A stretch of DNA of 64,000 bases from CAWHHZ01 sp963829355 (GCA_963829355.1 CAWHHZ010000001.1:301923-365922), one strand, 5' to 3'. Counted from the stretch's first letter, positions 1 through 9,103 are shown. Program-made: numbers and translations. Notes: generated by a model not told the origin, from the letters alone.

Positions 1-41
1 TCCGAGCTGGGGCTCAGCTGGGACGATCGGGGTGAGCTGAG

Positions 42-1301
42 ATGATCGGAAAGATCATCGGGGACTATCGGGTGGAGCGTGAGCTCTCCGAAGGGGGGAT
101 GAGCCACGTTTACGTCGGGCGGACGACAAAACAGACCGCTCTTCTCCCTGAGGGCTATCAGGTCGTTCTCAAGGTGATGCTCGATGAGCTGGCCTCCGAG
201 GAGGTCGCGCGAAAGAGATTCGTCAAGGAGGCCGACATCCTGTCGCGCCTTCGCCACCGTTACATCACCAGCTTTTTCGAGTTCCTGCCGAGTGACACCT
301 CTGCAGTTCTCGTCATGGAGTTCGTCCAGGGCACGCCGATCGATCACCTGCTCGGGCAGAAGGGTGCTCTTCCGATCGGCGAGGCAATCTCGGTCACACA
401 GTGTCTTCTCGAAGCTCTGGTCTACGCGCACCGCAAGAACATCATCCATCGTGACATCAAGCCGGCAAATCTCATTCTCCAGCCGAACGGAATGCTCAAG
501 GTCACCGACTTCGGAATCGCCAAGATGCGTGACGGGAGTACTGAGGGTCAGACGATCCTCACAAAATCGGGATTTCTTCTCGGCACGCCGCACTACATGT
601 CGCCCGAGCAGATCCGGGAGCCGAAGGATGCCGGACCGCAATGCGACGTCTACTCTGCCGCGGTGCTGCTGTACGAGATGCTGACAGGCCAGCTTCCCTT
701 CAACAGCAGATCTCTTCCGAAGCTCATCGACGCCGTGTATCGCGGAGTGAAGGAGAATCCGAGCAAGCTGCGGAGCGAGATCGACCCGGAGCTCGAAGAG
801 ATCGTTCTGAAGGGGATGGAGCCACGCGAGGAGAACCGCTACAAGACGGCACGTGAGTTCTATGAGGCGCTCGAAGAGTACGGCGCCCGCCCGATGATCG
901 TTTCTCCCCCGCCCCGCGAGCCGGAACGGAAGGATCCAGTGACCGAACCGGTCAAGGCTCCTCCGGCGAGCGCACCCGGAGGCTCGCCCGTGACCTGGCA
1001 CCTCGTCTCGGTCCGCGGCGACAGCAATGAGTCGTATCTCATCTCGGACGACAACGTGATGGTCGGCCGCGACCGCTCGTGCGAGGTCGTTCTCGCTCAT
1101 CCTGCAGTCTCCCGGCGTCATGCGAAAATCAGTCGTGAAGGCGATACATTTTTCGTCGAGGACCTGCAGTCTGCAAACGGGACATTCATCAACAACAGAA
1201 AAGTCGAGAAGTCCCCTCTCAAGCCGGGCGATGTCGTACGGTTCGGTGCAGATCCGGCGTGCAGTTACGTCATCCGCGGCCGCGCGGAGGGAAATGCATA
1301 A
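42..1301 (+). CDS. Ser/Thr protein kinase with C-terminal FHA domain
   Basis: Hanks-type kinase of 419 residues. The glycine loop (GGMSHVYVG) lies near residue 20, the catalytic loop HRDIKPAN near residue 135 and DFG near 156, followed by an APE-like SPEQ and a regular kinase C-lobe to about residue 285. A proline-rich linker (about 290-320) leads to an FHA domain (about 325-410) with the GRDRSCEVVL, SRRHAKI and NGTF motifs that bind phosphothreonine peptides. No membrane segment is visible, so it is probably cytoplasmic. The next gene is a second kinase, 46 bases downstream on the same strand, so the two are probably co-transcribed. Family identity is certain; the substrate is unknown. The 41 bases before it hold nothing I can identify. 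Confidence 0.95.
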   Translation: MIGKIIGDYRVERELSEGGMSHVYVGRTTKQTALLPEGYQVVLKVMLDELASEEVARKRFVKEADILSRLRHRYITSFFEFLPSDTSAVLVMEFVQGTPIDHLLGQKGALPIGEAISVTQCLLEALVYAHRKNIIHRDIKPANLILQPNGMLKVTDFGIAKMRDGSTEGQTILTKSGFLLGTPHYMSPEQIREPKDAGPQCDVYSAAVLLYEMLTGQLPFNSRSLPKLIDAVYRGVKENPSKLRSEIDPELEEIVLKGMEPREENRYKTAREFYEALEEYGARPMIVSPPPREPERKDPVTEPVKAPPASAPGGSPVTWHLVSVRGDSNESYLISDDNVMVGRDRSCEVVLAHPAVSRRHAKISREGDTFFVEDLQSANGTFINNRKVEKSPLKPGDVVRFGADPACSYVIRGRAEGNA

Positions 1302-1347
1302 TGGGGGCTGGAAGTTCTAACCGCTCGTCCAGGAAGGTTTTTCATCG

Positions 1348-3108
1348 ATGACCGAGATCACCTGTCTCCGCTGCCATGAGGAGTTCGACGAGCAAGCAGT
1401 CGAATGCCCGAGCTGCGGTGACAAAGTCACGGAATTTCAGCGCACGTACTCGACCCGCCTGCTCGACGGAAAGTACGAGCTCGTCACCAGACTCGGGCTC
1501 GGTGGCATGGGCGAGATCTTCAAGGTCCGCCATGTTCATCTCGGCGAGGAGCGCGTGGTCAAGATCATGCGCGCGAACATCGCCACGGATGATGACGCAC
1601 TGCAGCGCTTCCTGCACGAGGCCCGCCTCGCCACGATGATCAAGCATCGCAACCTCGCGATGCTCTACGATTTCGCCACGCTCGAGGACGGCTCCTACTA
1701 CATGGTGTGGGAGTTCATCGACGGCAGCAACGTTCAGAAGTGGATCAGCACGAACGGCCCGATGCCTCCCCGCATCGTGATCGAGATCTCTCTGCAGGCT
1801 CTCGCCGGGCTCAATGCCCTCCACGAGATGGGTGTCATCCATCGCGACATCTCTCCCGAGAACATCATGATCACGCAGGATCACCACGAGAAGCTTCTCT
1901 CGAAGGTGATCGACTTCGGAATCGCCAAACAACTCGCGGACGGAGAGAGTGGCCAGGGACTGACCCAGACCGGGATGTTTCTCGGAAAACTGAAATATGC
2001 CTCGCCCGAGCAGGCCGGCTTCCTCAAAGAGGGTGAACAGCTCGACGCCCGCAGCGATCTCTATTCGTACGGAATTCTCATGTACGAAATGCTTGCGGGA
2101 CGCGCTCCTTTCGTATCGACGAACCCCCAGAGCTACATCCTCAAGCACGCGACCGAGAAACCGGTACCGATCTCCGAGATCAATCCGAACGTCACGGTTC
2201 CGCCCCGCCTCGAGGCAATCGTATTCAAGGCACTCGAAAAGGATCGCAACAAGCGTCACAGGAATGCTCTCGATCTCATTCACGAGCTCGAAGAGATCAG
2301 GGAAGAGATTCCGCCCGACGACAAGCTCGGCCTGGGCGAGAAGCTCGTGACGATCTCTCAGGCCAAGACCATGGCCGATTTCACTGCGGGACGCACCAGC
2401 CGGACTGTAAAGAAGAAGCCGGCGTCCCCCACGGCCGGCGGCTCGTCCGATGCGACGGTAGTCGAAAAACTCGGAGGCGGTGGTGCCGACGGGGCGACGG
2501 TCGTCGAGCGAAAAGGGACGGTCACCGGAGCGGAATCTCCAACCGTCGTCGAGAAGAAGGGCGGCGGTCCCACCACGCAAGCCACGGTCATCGAGCGAAA
2601 GGCTCAGCCGCTCGAATCCGAGGCCACGCTCATCGAGAAGATCGAGCACCAGCCTCAAAAGAAGTCGAAGACTCCCGTCATCGCTGCCATCGCGGCGATC
2701 GTGATTCTTGCAATCGCTGGGGTTCTTTGGTTCTTCGGAACGAAGGGCGAGGCGCCAGATGAGCCGGAAGTCGATACGGCGATCGAAGTTCCCGTCGCGG
2801 CCGATGATCCTCACTCAGGTCCTCTTGCTCCGGGACAGGGAGCGCTGCTGCTCGCCGCAAATCATGGAGAGCTGGCCGAGATCGTCGAAACTTCTACCGA
2901 CAAAGAGGTCCAGCTCGAGCTCGCCGATCGCAGTCTTCCCCTACGTCTTCACCTCGATGCCGGAACGTATGAAGTACAGCTCCTCGACGGAAAGGGGCAG
3001 GTACAGACCGAAATCGTCAAAATCGTCGCAGGCCAGGAAGTACCTCTCCGGCCGCAATTCGCAAAACCAGACCTCGACCGACTCGTGGATGACATCCTGA
3101 AACAATGA
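1348..3108 (+). CDS. Zinc-ribbon Ser/Thr protein kinase with one membrane segment
   Basis: Protein of 586 residues. An N-terminal zinc ribbon (CLRC near residue 6 and CPSC near 19) precedes a Hanks kinase domain (about 44-320; HRDISPEN near 165, DFGIA near 191). The linker at about residues 368-432 holds five imperfect copies of a T-V/L-V/I-E-K/R motif. One hydrophobic segment (about 443-463) follows, then a periplasmic domain of about 100 residues resembling a PEGA-type beta domain. The expected topology is kinase inside and sensor outside. The stop overlaps the next start (ATGA), so it is translationally coupled to the secreted protein downstream. It probably forms a signalling unit with the FHA kinase upstream; that link is inference. 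Confidence 0.94.
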   Translation: MTEITCLRCHEEFDEQAVECPSCGDKVTEFQRTYSTRLLDGKYELVTRLGLGGMGEIFKVRHVHLGEERVVKIMRANIATDDDALQRFLHEARLATMIKHRNLAMLYDFATLEDGSYYMVWEFIDGSNVQKWISTNGPMPPRIVIEISLQALAGLNALHEMGVIHRDISPENIMITQDHHEKLLSKVIDFGIAKQLADGESGQGLTQTGMFLGKLKYASPEQAGFLKEGEQLDARSDLYSYGILMYEMLAGRAPFVSTNPQSYILKHATEKPVPISEINPNVTVPPRLEAIVFKALEKDRNKRHRNALDLIHELEEIREEIPPDDKLGLGEKLVTISQAKTMADFTAGRTSRTVKKKPASPTAGGSSDATVVEKLGGGGADGATVVERKGTVTGAESPTVVEKKGGGPTTQATVIERKAQPLESEATLIEKIEHQPQKKSKTPVIAAIAAIVILAIAGVLWFFGTKGEAPDEPEVDTAIEVPVAADDPHSGPLAPGQGALLLAANHGELAEIVETSTDKEVQLELADRSLPLRLHLDAGTYEVQLLDGKGQVQTEIVKIVAGQEVPLRPQFAKPDLDRLVDDILKQ

Positions 3109-4211
3109 CCGTTCGACGCCGATTTTCAATCGCCCTCATCCTGCTGGCGCTCACGTTCCCCGCTTCCGCGGCGGAATGGTTCGACGATTACTTCGCCGGA
3201 ATCGATGCTGCCAAGAAGAAGGACTGGGGCACCGTCGTCCAGAAGATGAGTGCCGCGATCGCCAAAAAACCGAACGAGGAAAACAAGGCAAAAACCTACG
3301 GCGTCCAGTTCATCTCCTACCATCCCTACTACTATCGCGGTGTCGCCTACATCAATCAGGGACGCTGGAGCGATGCGGTCGAGGATCTCAAACGAGCCAC
3401 CGGCGTCGGCGAGTTGAATCTCGGAGATCCGGGTACGCTGCTGATCACGGCCAACCAGCAACTCGTCGCAGAGCAGATCCGCTCGCAACCCGCCACTCCG
3501 CCCCCGGCTCAACCGCAGCAACCACCCGCCCAGCCGGCAGGGCCGGATCCGAAGCTCGTCGCCGCACGGCAACAGGCCGAGGACGCGATTCAGACGGCGC
3601 GGACAAAACTGAACCGGGCGCAGCAGGCCGATGCGTCGATCAACGCCCCGCGCGACTTCGACGCGGCCAGTAACCTGCTCAAGCAGGCGACCTCGGCGAA
3701 CATCAACGCGGACACCGTGGCCGACTACGGCAAAGTCGCGGACCTCGCCGACCGGGCGGCACGATCGTTCGACGCGGCCGTGACCAACGCGCAGATCAGG
3801 ATTGCGGATCTCGAGCGAGCTCGCCGAGCGCGCGAACAGCAGCAGCCTACAGCGTCCACCCCCGCGATTCCGGCTCCTCAGCCGCCGAGTACCCGGGCGG
3901 TCGAGGAGACCCTCGCGGAGACGAAAACCAGGCTTCGTCAGGCGCTGCAGATGTACTTCGACGGAGATTTCTCCGCTTCGGCATCACGTCTTGCCGAGCT
4001 CTCCCTCGACCAGCCGAACAACGCGATGATCTTCGCCTTTCTCGGCGCCTCGCGTTACTACGACTATTACCTGCACGGACAATCCGACGCGGCCAAGCTG
4101 CAGCAGGCCAAGGATGCCCTGAGACAGGCGAAATCGATCAACCCGTCGCTGAAACTCGATCCGAACTACTTCTCCACCCGCGTCCGCGGCTTCTACGAGA
4201 TGGTGAACTAG
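3105..4211 (+). CDS. Secreted tetratricopeptide-like protein
   Basis: Protein of 368 residues with a clear signal peptide (basic start, hydrophobic core, cleavage near PASAAEW). An N-terminal helical repeat region (about 25-130; YYRGVAYINQGRWSDAVEDL is typical of a TPR unit) is followed by a Pro/Gln-rich linker, a charged alpha-helical stretch rich in Ala (about 150-240, possible coiled coil), a second Pro-rich linker and a C-terminal TPR-like segment (about 270-360). It overlaps the preceding kinase by ATGA, so it is the third gene of a kinase operon and may be a periplasmic partner of that kinase's outer domain. No enzymatic motif is seen. Exact function unknown. Confidence 0.85.
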   Translation: MTVRRRFSIALILLALTFPASAAEWFDDYFAGIDAAKKKDWGTVVQKMSAAIAKKPNEENKAKTYGVQFISYHPYYYRGVAYINQGRWSDAVEDLKRATGVGELNLGDPGTLLITANQQLVAEQIRSQPATPPPAQPQQPPAQPAGPDPKLVAARQQAEDAIQTARTKLNRAQQADASINAPRDFDAASNLLKQATSANINADTVADYGKVADLADRAARSFDAAVTNAQIRIADLERARRAREQQQPTASTPAIPAPQPPSTRAVEETLAETKTRLRQALQMYFDGDFSASASRLAELSLDQPNNAMIFAFLGASRYYDYYLHGQSDAAKLQQAKDALRQAKSINPSLKLDPNYFSTRVRGFYEMVN

Positions 4212-4288
4212 TTCTCAGACGTGCGACCACTGTCATCCTGAGCCGTGGGACGTCGCGTGCCAACGCGCCTGAGAGACAGAAACAGGTC

Positions 4289-4400
4289 TGTCATTCCGAA
4301 CGATCCCGCAAAGCGGGAGAGGAGGAATCTGGGGAAAGTGATGCAGGTCTGCCGCCCAGATTCCTCAGTCGCGATGAGGCCACTCCCTTCGGAATGACAG
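4289..4400. repeat. Intergenic inverted repeat, GTCATTCCGA family, copy 1
   Basis: Imperfect palindromic element that starts with TGTCATTCCGA and ends with TTCGGAATGACAG, with AGGAATCTGG and CCAGATTCCT facing each other inside. Two related copies lie at 30446-30549 and 54210-54290. The rest of the gap after 4211 holds a partial GTCATCCTGAGC end (about 4233-4260). Confidence 0.8.
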
Positions 4401-4465
4401 GGAATCGCCGAACCCGCATAGCTGTAGCCAATTTCCTGGAAAGCGCCGAAGCGAAGCGCCGGCCC

Positions 4466-4580
4466 GCCCTGAGCGAAGCCGAAGGGACGGTCGAAGGATC
4501 GCGAAGTCTAACGACTGTCAGGACGGGAAGAGCGCGACAGTCAGGACGTACGCGATCCTTCGCTGCGCGCTCAGGATGAC
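4466..4580. repeat. Intergenic inverted repeat, GTCATCCTGAGC family, copy 1
   Basis: Element with GAAGGATCGCG on the left and CGCGATCCTTCGCTGCG...CTCAGGATGACA on the right; the left outer end is degenerate. It sits directly upstream of the penicillin-binding protein gene. Other copies are at 6812-6910, 11480-11592, 29889-29947 and 48315-48440. Confidence 0.75.
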
Positions 4581-4592
4581 AAACTCTCGTAG

Positions 4593-6791
4593 GTGGCAGA
4601 GCCGATGCACGAGACCTCGCCGTTGAAACATCCACTCCTCATCCGCGCGACGCGTCACCTGTCCGGCTTCATCGCTGCCGTGATCGTGACATTTCTCTAC
4701 GTGGCCACCGGGTACTACTACTGGCAGAGCCATCGGATGGGGCGACACCTGTTCGATTCGCAGTGGAAGACACCCACCGTCATACGGAGTGCCAGCAATC
4801 CGGAGGCGGCTCCGATCAAGGTCTACGGCCCCGACTGGAGACAGACTGAGCCGCTTCTGATCAGAGAACTTCCGGACTATGTTCCGGCCGCGTTCATCGC
4901 TGCGGAAGACGTACGGTTCAGACGGCATCCGGGGCTCGATCCGATCGGCATGGGACGCGCCTTGTGGGTAAATCTCCGGGCCGGGGAGATCCGCCAGGGA
5001 GGAAGCACGATCACGCAGCAGCTCGTGAAATCTCTCATTCTGAGCAATGAGCGCACATGGCGCCGGAAGCTGATCGAGCTGCCTCTGGCGTTGAAGGTCG
5101 AGAGGGAGATGTCGAAAGAGCAAATCCTCGAGGCGTACCTCAACGAGGTCTACCTCGGACACGTACGCGGCAAATCGATCCGCGGGCTCGATGAAGCTGC
5201 TCCAGCATTTTTCGGCAAATCTCCCGAGAACCTGACGATCGCCGAAGCCGCGCTCATCGCTGCGATCGTGCGCGCGCCCAACCGCGACAATCCGATCAAG
5301 CGTCCAGAGGTGGCTCGGGAGCGACGTGATTCCATCCTGAAAACGATGTACGAGGAGGGAATGATCGACGAGGCGGAGCTGGAGAGCGCGCGCTCCCGCC
5401 CCGCCCGGTTCGCCGAGACGATCCGCCGGCCGGCCGGTAAGCATTCCTGGTACCTGCGCGCCCTGCGGCAGGAGCTTCTCGACCACGTCGAGACTGGTCA
5501 GATCGAAAGCGGAGGCCTCACCGTCGAAGCGTCGATCGATCCGTCGATGCAACGTTCGGCAGAGCTGGCCGTCGCTCGAGGACTCGACCGGCTTCGACGT
5601 GGTTACTCATGGATTCGCGAACAGGAGAAGAACGAGCCTCTGCAGGCGGTGGTGATCTCGATCGATCCTTCCACCGGCGCGATTCGCGCGCTCGTTGGAG
5701 GTGGGGCGACCTACAGCTCGTTCGACCGTGCCCGCACCATGCGACGCCAGCCAGGTTCCGCTTTCAAGGTATTCGCTTATCTCACGGCCATTCGCGAACG
5801 TGAGATGACGCCGGCGACGCTGCTTCTGGACATGCCTCTCGAGATCACGCTCTCCAACGGCGATGTCTGGGCGCCCTCGAATTACGACGAGCGGTTTCAT
5901 GGACGCGTCACACTCCGGCAGGCCTTCGAGGCGTCGCTCAACGTTCCGGTTGTCCGCGTTTCGGAAGATGTCGGCCGGCGGGAAGTCGTTCGTACCGCGG
6001 CACGGCTCGGGATCGAAAGTGAGATCGAACCGGTCGCCGCGGTTCCACTCGGCGTATCGGGGGTCTCTCCTCTCGAGCTGACCCGCGCCTACACGGCGTT
6101 TCCTACAGGAGGTCGCATCGTCGAGCCGTGGCTCGTGCGTAAGGTGACCGGGCGAAACGGGGAGGTTCTTTTCGAGTCGAAAACCGAGACCTCGAGAGTA
6201 CTCGACGAGGCAACCGCTTACGTGATGCACTCTCTACTTCGCGGTGTCGTGCAGCGGGGCACTGCCAGAAGTCTTCGCGACTACGGACTCGGTTACGCAG
6301 CCGGAAAGACTGGGACGACCAGCGATTACCGCGACGCATGGTTCGTCGGGTACACGCCAGACCTCGTCACAACCACCTGGGTAGGATTCGACAGCGCCGC
6401 TCCGCTGCGGCTCTCGTCTGCAGAAGCGGCGTTGCCGATCTGGGGTCGCTACATGAACGACTTCGAGCCGCACACGAGGACGATCGAGCCGCCGGATGGA
6501 GTCGTCTTCCGCAAGATCGATCCACGCACCGGTTACCTCTGGGCTCCCGGTTGTCCGGGCCCGATCGACGAAGTTTTCATCGAAGGTACCGAGCCCCGCC
6601 GGCGCTGTCCTCGGGGGCGACTGGGAGACGTCGTTCGAGGAATGCTCCTCGATCCCGAGCAGATGGAAGATCCTGCAGCCGTCACCCTCGACAAGGTCCG
6701 GCAGTGGACCGAGGAGGTCGACCAGAAGAGCAGGCGTATCGAGCGGGGGATCGAACGATTCGTGGATGCCATCGAACGCATGTTCAATTGA
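4593..6791 (+). CDS. Class A penicillin-binding protein (PBP1A type)
   Basis: Bifunctional peptidoglycan synthase of 732 residues. A short cytoplasmic start is followed by a signal anchor (about 25-45). The GT51 glycosyltransferase domain (about 75-250) shows AAEDVRFRRHPG and GGSTITQQLVK. The transpeptidase domain (about 330-640) has SAFK (active Ser near 389), the SLN motif near 448 and KTGT near 571. It polymerises lipid II and cross-links stem peptides on the outer face of the inner membrane. The start is GTG at 4593 or ATG at 4605; neither has a strong ribosome site. It stands alone between repeat-filled gaps, with no co-transcribed neighbour. Confidence 0.95.
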   Translation: MAEPMHETSPLKHPLLIRATRHLSGFIAAVIVTFLYVATGYYYWQSHRMGRHLFDSQWKTPTVIRSASNPEAAPIKVYGPDWRQTEPLLIRELPDYVPAAFIAAEDVRFRRHPGLDPIGMGRALWVNLRAGEIRQGGSTITQQLVKSLILSNERTWRRKLIELPLALKVEREMSKEQILEAYLNEVYLGHVRGKSIRGLDEAAPAFFGKSPENLTIAEAALIAAIVRAPNRDNPIKRPEVARERRDSILKTMYEEGMIDEAELESARSRPARFAETIRRPAGKHSWYLRALRQELLDHVETGQIESGGLTVEASIDPSMQRSAELAVARGLDRLRRGYSWIREQEKNEPLQAVVISIDPSTGAIRALVGGGATYSSFDRARTMRRQPGSAFKVFAYLTAIREREMTPATLLLDMPLEITLSNGDVWAPSNYDERFHGRVTLRQAFEASLNVPVVRVSEDVGRREVVRTAARLGIESEIEPVAAVPLGVSGVSPLELTRAYTAFPTGGRIVEPWLVRKVTGRNGEVLFESKTETSRVLDEATAYVMHSLLRGVVQRGTARSLRDYGLGYAAGKTGTTSDYRDAWFVGYTPDLVTTTWVGFDSAAPLRLSSAEAALPIWGRYMNDFEPHTRTIEPPDGVVFRKIDPRTGYLWAPGCPGPIDEVFIEGTEPRRRCPRGRLGDVVRGMLLDPEQMEDPAAVTLDKVRQWTEEVDQKSRRIERGIERFVDAIERMFN

Positions 6792-6811
6792 CTGAACGTG
6801 TGACGAGTATC

Positions 6812-6910
6812 TGTCATCCTGAGCGCCAGCGAAGGATCGCGTGGAGTTGTCCTCGCCTGAAGTTCGGCCCAGTCAGGACGTACCCGATCCTTCGCTGCGC
6901 TCAGGATGAC
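6812..6910. repeat. Intergenic inverted repeat, GTCATCCTGAGC family, copy 2
   Basis: Best preserved copy: GTCATCCTGAGCG...GCGAAGGATCGCG on the left is mirrored by CCGATCCTTCGCTGCGCTCAGGATGAC on the right, around a core of about 40 bases. It lies between the PBP gene and the riboswitch leader of the next gene and could also act as a transcript-end hairpin. Confidence 0.8.
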
Positions 6911-6959
6911 GGCTCGTCCATTGACGCGGACTCTTCGAGGACCTACAGTGATCTCCAGC

Positions 6960-7012
6960 GCTGGACTGATTTGGGGCCGCTTGCGACCAGCTTAAAAAAC
7001 GCTAAAGAGCCG
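6960..7012 (+). ncRNA. SAM-II-like riboswitch aptamer
   Basis: The sequence shows the SAM-II (metA-type) order of conserved blocks. P1 5' arm GCTGG (6960-6964), TGATTT (6967-6972), GCTTGC (6979-6984), P1 3' arm CCAGC (6987-6991), then TTAAA (6992-6996) and CGCTAAAG (7000-7007). The loop GGC (6975-6977) can pair with GCC (7009-7011) to close the pseudoknot. SAM-II riboswitches are known mainly from alpha-proteobacteria ahead of methionine and SAM genes. The next gene makes methionine and handles methylene-THF, which fits. An intrinsic terminator follows within 20 bases. I matched the motif by eye from memory of the family, so a covariance-model search should confirm it. Confidence 0.82.
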
Positions 7013-7028
7013 ACCAGGGATTACGAAT

Positions 7029-7062
7029 GGGCCCCGCGTTTTTCGTGGGGCCTTTTGTTTTT
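7029..7062 (+). terminator. Intrinsic terminator of the riboswitch leader
   Basis: Stem GGCCCCGCG (7030-7038) pairs with CGTGGGGCC (7044-7052) around a TTTTT loop, followed by TTTTGTTTTT (7053-7062). It lies 12 bases before the start codon of the methyltransferase gene, so it is an attenuator and not the end of an upstream gene. GGGGCC at 6973-6978, inside the aptamer, is identical to the 3' arm and can pair with the 5' arm as an antiterminator. Confidence 0.88.
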
Positions 7063-7074
7063 CTTCGAGGAGCG

Positions 7075-8919
7075 ATGCAGGACTTTCTTCAGACACTCTC
7101 CGATTCGAACGCCTATCTCATCGATGGGGCGATGGGGTCGATGCTCTACACGCGTGGCTTCTTCATCAACAAGTGCTACGAAGAGCTCACGATCCGTGAA
7201 CCACAGGCGGTTCTCGAGATTCACCGCGAGTACGTGAAGGCCGGCGCAGAGATTCTCGAGACGAACTCCTATGGGGCGAACCGCCTCAAGCTGCGCGAGT
7301 TCGGTCTGGAGGATTCGGTGACGGAAATCAACCGCCGCGCCGCGTCTCTCGCTCGAGAAGCAGCGGGAGATGCATGTTACGTCGCCGGAGCGATCGGCCC
7401 TCTCGGCATCCGCATCGAGCCGTACGGCCCCACCTCCGCCGAGGAAGCCGAGGAGATCTTCCGGGAGCAGGCGGCAGCGCTCACCGAGGGCGGAGTCGAT
7501 CTCTTCCTTCTCGAGACATTCTCGAATCTCACCGAGATCGAACAGGCGATCAGGGCGATCCGCAATGTGTCGTCCCTTCCGGTGATTGCGCAGATGACGA
7601 TCAACCAGGACAGGCGAACACTCTATGGCCACTCTCCGTCGCAGATCGGGCGTGCGCTCGAGAAGATGGGTGCCGAGGTCGTCGGCCTCAATTGCACGGT
7701 GGGGCCCGATGTGATGCTCGACGCGATCGAAGAGCTCGCGTCATCCACCAGTCGCCGGCTCTCGTGTCTTCCGAATGCGGGTCTGCCGCGAGAGGTGCAC
7801 GGCCGGAAGATCTATATGGCGTCGCCCGAGTACATGGGCAAGTACGCCAAGCGTCTGATCCAGAAAGGCGTGAAGTTCCTCGGCGGGTGCTGCGGAACAT
7901 CACCCGACCATATCCGCGCCATGTCGGACGCGGTGCGTCCCCTCTCGCCGCGGCGGACTCGCGGAACTGTCGTGATCGAGGACGAGAACGACAAGGGTGT
8001 CGAGCCGATCCCGCTCGAGCAGCGATCGAAATGGGGAGAGCGACTCGCAACGAAGCGATTCGTCACCACCATCGAGATCACGCCCCCTAAAGGTCCCGAT
8101 CCGTCCGACATGATCGCGAAAGTCCGCGAAATCCGTGATGCCGGCGTCCACGCCGTCAACATCCCGGACGGCCCCCGCGCGCAGAACCGGATGGGTGCGC
8201 TCTCCGTCGCCGCAATTCTCGAGCGTGAGTTGGGAATCGAGACCGTGCTTCACTACTGCTGTCGCGACCGCAATCTTCTCGGTATGCATTCCGATCTTCT
8301 CGGCTGCTCGGCGCTCGGTCTTAGAAATCTCCTGCTGATCACCGGCGATCCACCCAAGATGGGTCCGTATCCCGACGCAACCGCGGTCTTCGACATCGAC
8401 GCGATCGGCCTCACCAACATGGTCAGCCTCATGAATCATGGACTCGATCTCGGCGGAAACCCGCTGCCGGGTCCCACGAGCTTCACGATCGGAGTCGGCG
8501 TGAATCCCGGCCACATCGACCTCGACTACGAGCTCAGACGCTTCGACTGGAAACTCAAAGCGGGAGCCGAGTACGCGATCACCCAGCCGGTATTCGACAT
8601 CAGGCAGCTCGAGGAGTTCATGGGAAGAATCAGCCATTACAAACTCCCGATCGTGGCGGGGATCTGGCCACTCCTCTCGTACCGGAATGCCATGTTCATG
8701 AACAACGAGGTTCCCGGCGTCTCGGTTCCGGATGATGTGATCGAGCGGATGAGAATTGCGAGCGAGAAGAGCCGCGAGCACGGCATGCGCGAGGGAGTCG
8801 CCATCGCGCGTGAGACGCTCGAGCACATCCGCTCCGAAATGGCCGGCGTCCAGGTCTCTGCCCCTCTCGGACGCGTCGATATGGCGATCGAAGTCTTCGA
8901 CGGCCTGGTCGGCGACTGA
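7075..8919 (+). CDS. Bifunctional homocysteine S-methyltransferase / methylene-THF reductase
   Basis: Protein of 615 residues. The N-terminal homocysteine methyltransferase domain (about 1-290) carries the zinc-binding cysteines in GLNCT (about 206) and GGCCG (about 271). The C-terminal domain (about 320-600) is a methylene-tetrahydrofolate reductase barrel with FAD-site features such as ITGDPP. This fused architecture (YitJ type) links folate one-carbon units to methionine synthesis. I place the start at ATG 7075, after GAGGAG at 7067-7072. The open frame extends upstream to 7027, but that part overlaps the terminator hairpin. Expression is probably repressed by SAM through the SAM-II-like leader at 6960-7062. 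Confidence 0.93.
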   Translation: MQDFLQTLSDSNAYLIDGAMGSMLYTRGFFINKCYEELTIREPQAVLEIHREYVKAGAEILETNSYGANRLKLREFGLEDSVTEINRRAASLAREAAGDACYVAGAIGPLGIRIEPYGPTSAEEAEEIFREQAAALTEGGVDLFLLETFSNLTEIEQAIRAIRNVSSLPVIAQMTINQDRRTLYGHSPSQIGRALEKMGAEVVGLNCTVGPDVMLDAIEELASSTSRRLSCLPNAGLPREVHGRKIYMASPEYMGKYAKRLIQKGVKFLGGCCGTSPDHIRAMSDAVRPLSPRRTRGTVVIEDENDKGVEPIPLEQRSKWGERLATKRFVTTIEITPPKGPDPSDMIAKVREIRDAGVHAVNIPDGPRAQNRMGALSVAAILERELGIETVLHYCCRDRNLLGMHSDLLGCSALGLRNLLLITGDPPKMGPYPDATAVFDIDAIGLTNMVSLMNHGLDLGGNPLPGPTSFTIGVGVNPGHIDLDYELRRFDWKLKAGAEYAITQPVFDIRQLEEFMGRISHYKLPIVAGIWPLLSYRNAMFMNNEVPGVSVPDDVIERMRIASEKSREHGMREGVAIARETLEHIRSEMAGVQVSAPLGRVDMAIEVFDGLVGD

Positions 8920-9103
8920 AGGTTGACGACGGGGCCCGGTCGCGGTCACTCCCGTGATCATGAACAATCCCGGGGGAAGTGAAAGTCAAACTCGCACGCG
9001 ATCATGTTGTGGCAGAAGCGAAGACGACTCGCGCGCGATTGAGCCTGCGGCTTCGACCTCCGCGGACGGAATTCGGCGGACTCTGTCCACACTATAGCTA
9101 TCA

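Noticed and set aside
1342..2814. Long reverse-strand frame opposite the second kinase (also 31366-32469, 25338-26474 and 11407-12480 opposite other genes)
   Set aside because: These are mirror frames of GC-rich coding sequence: Arg/Asp/His-rich, no motifs, and fully overlapping genes with clear domains.
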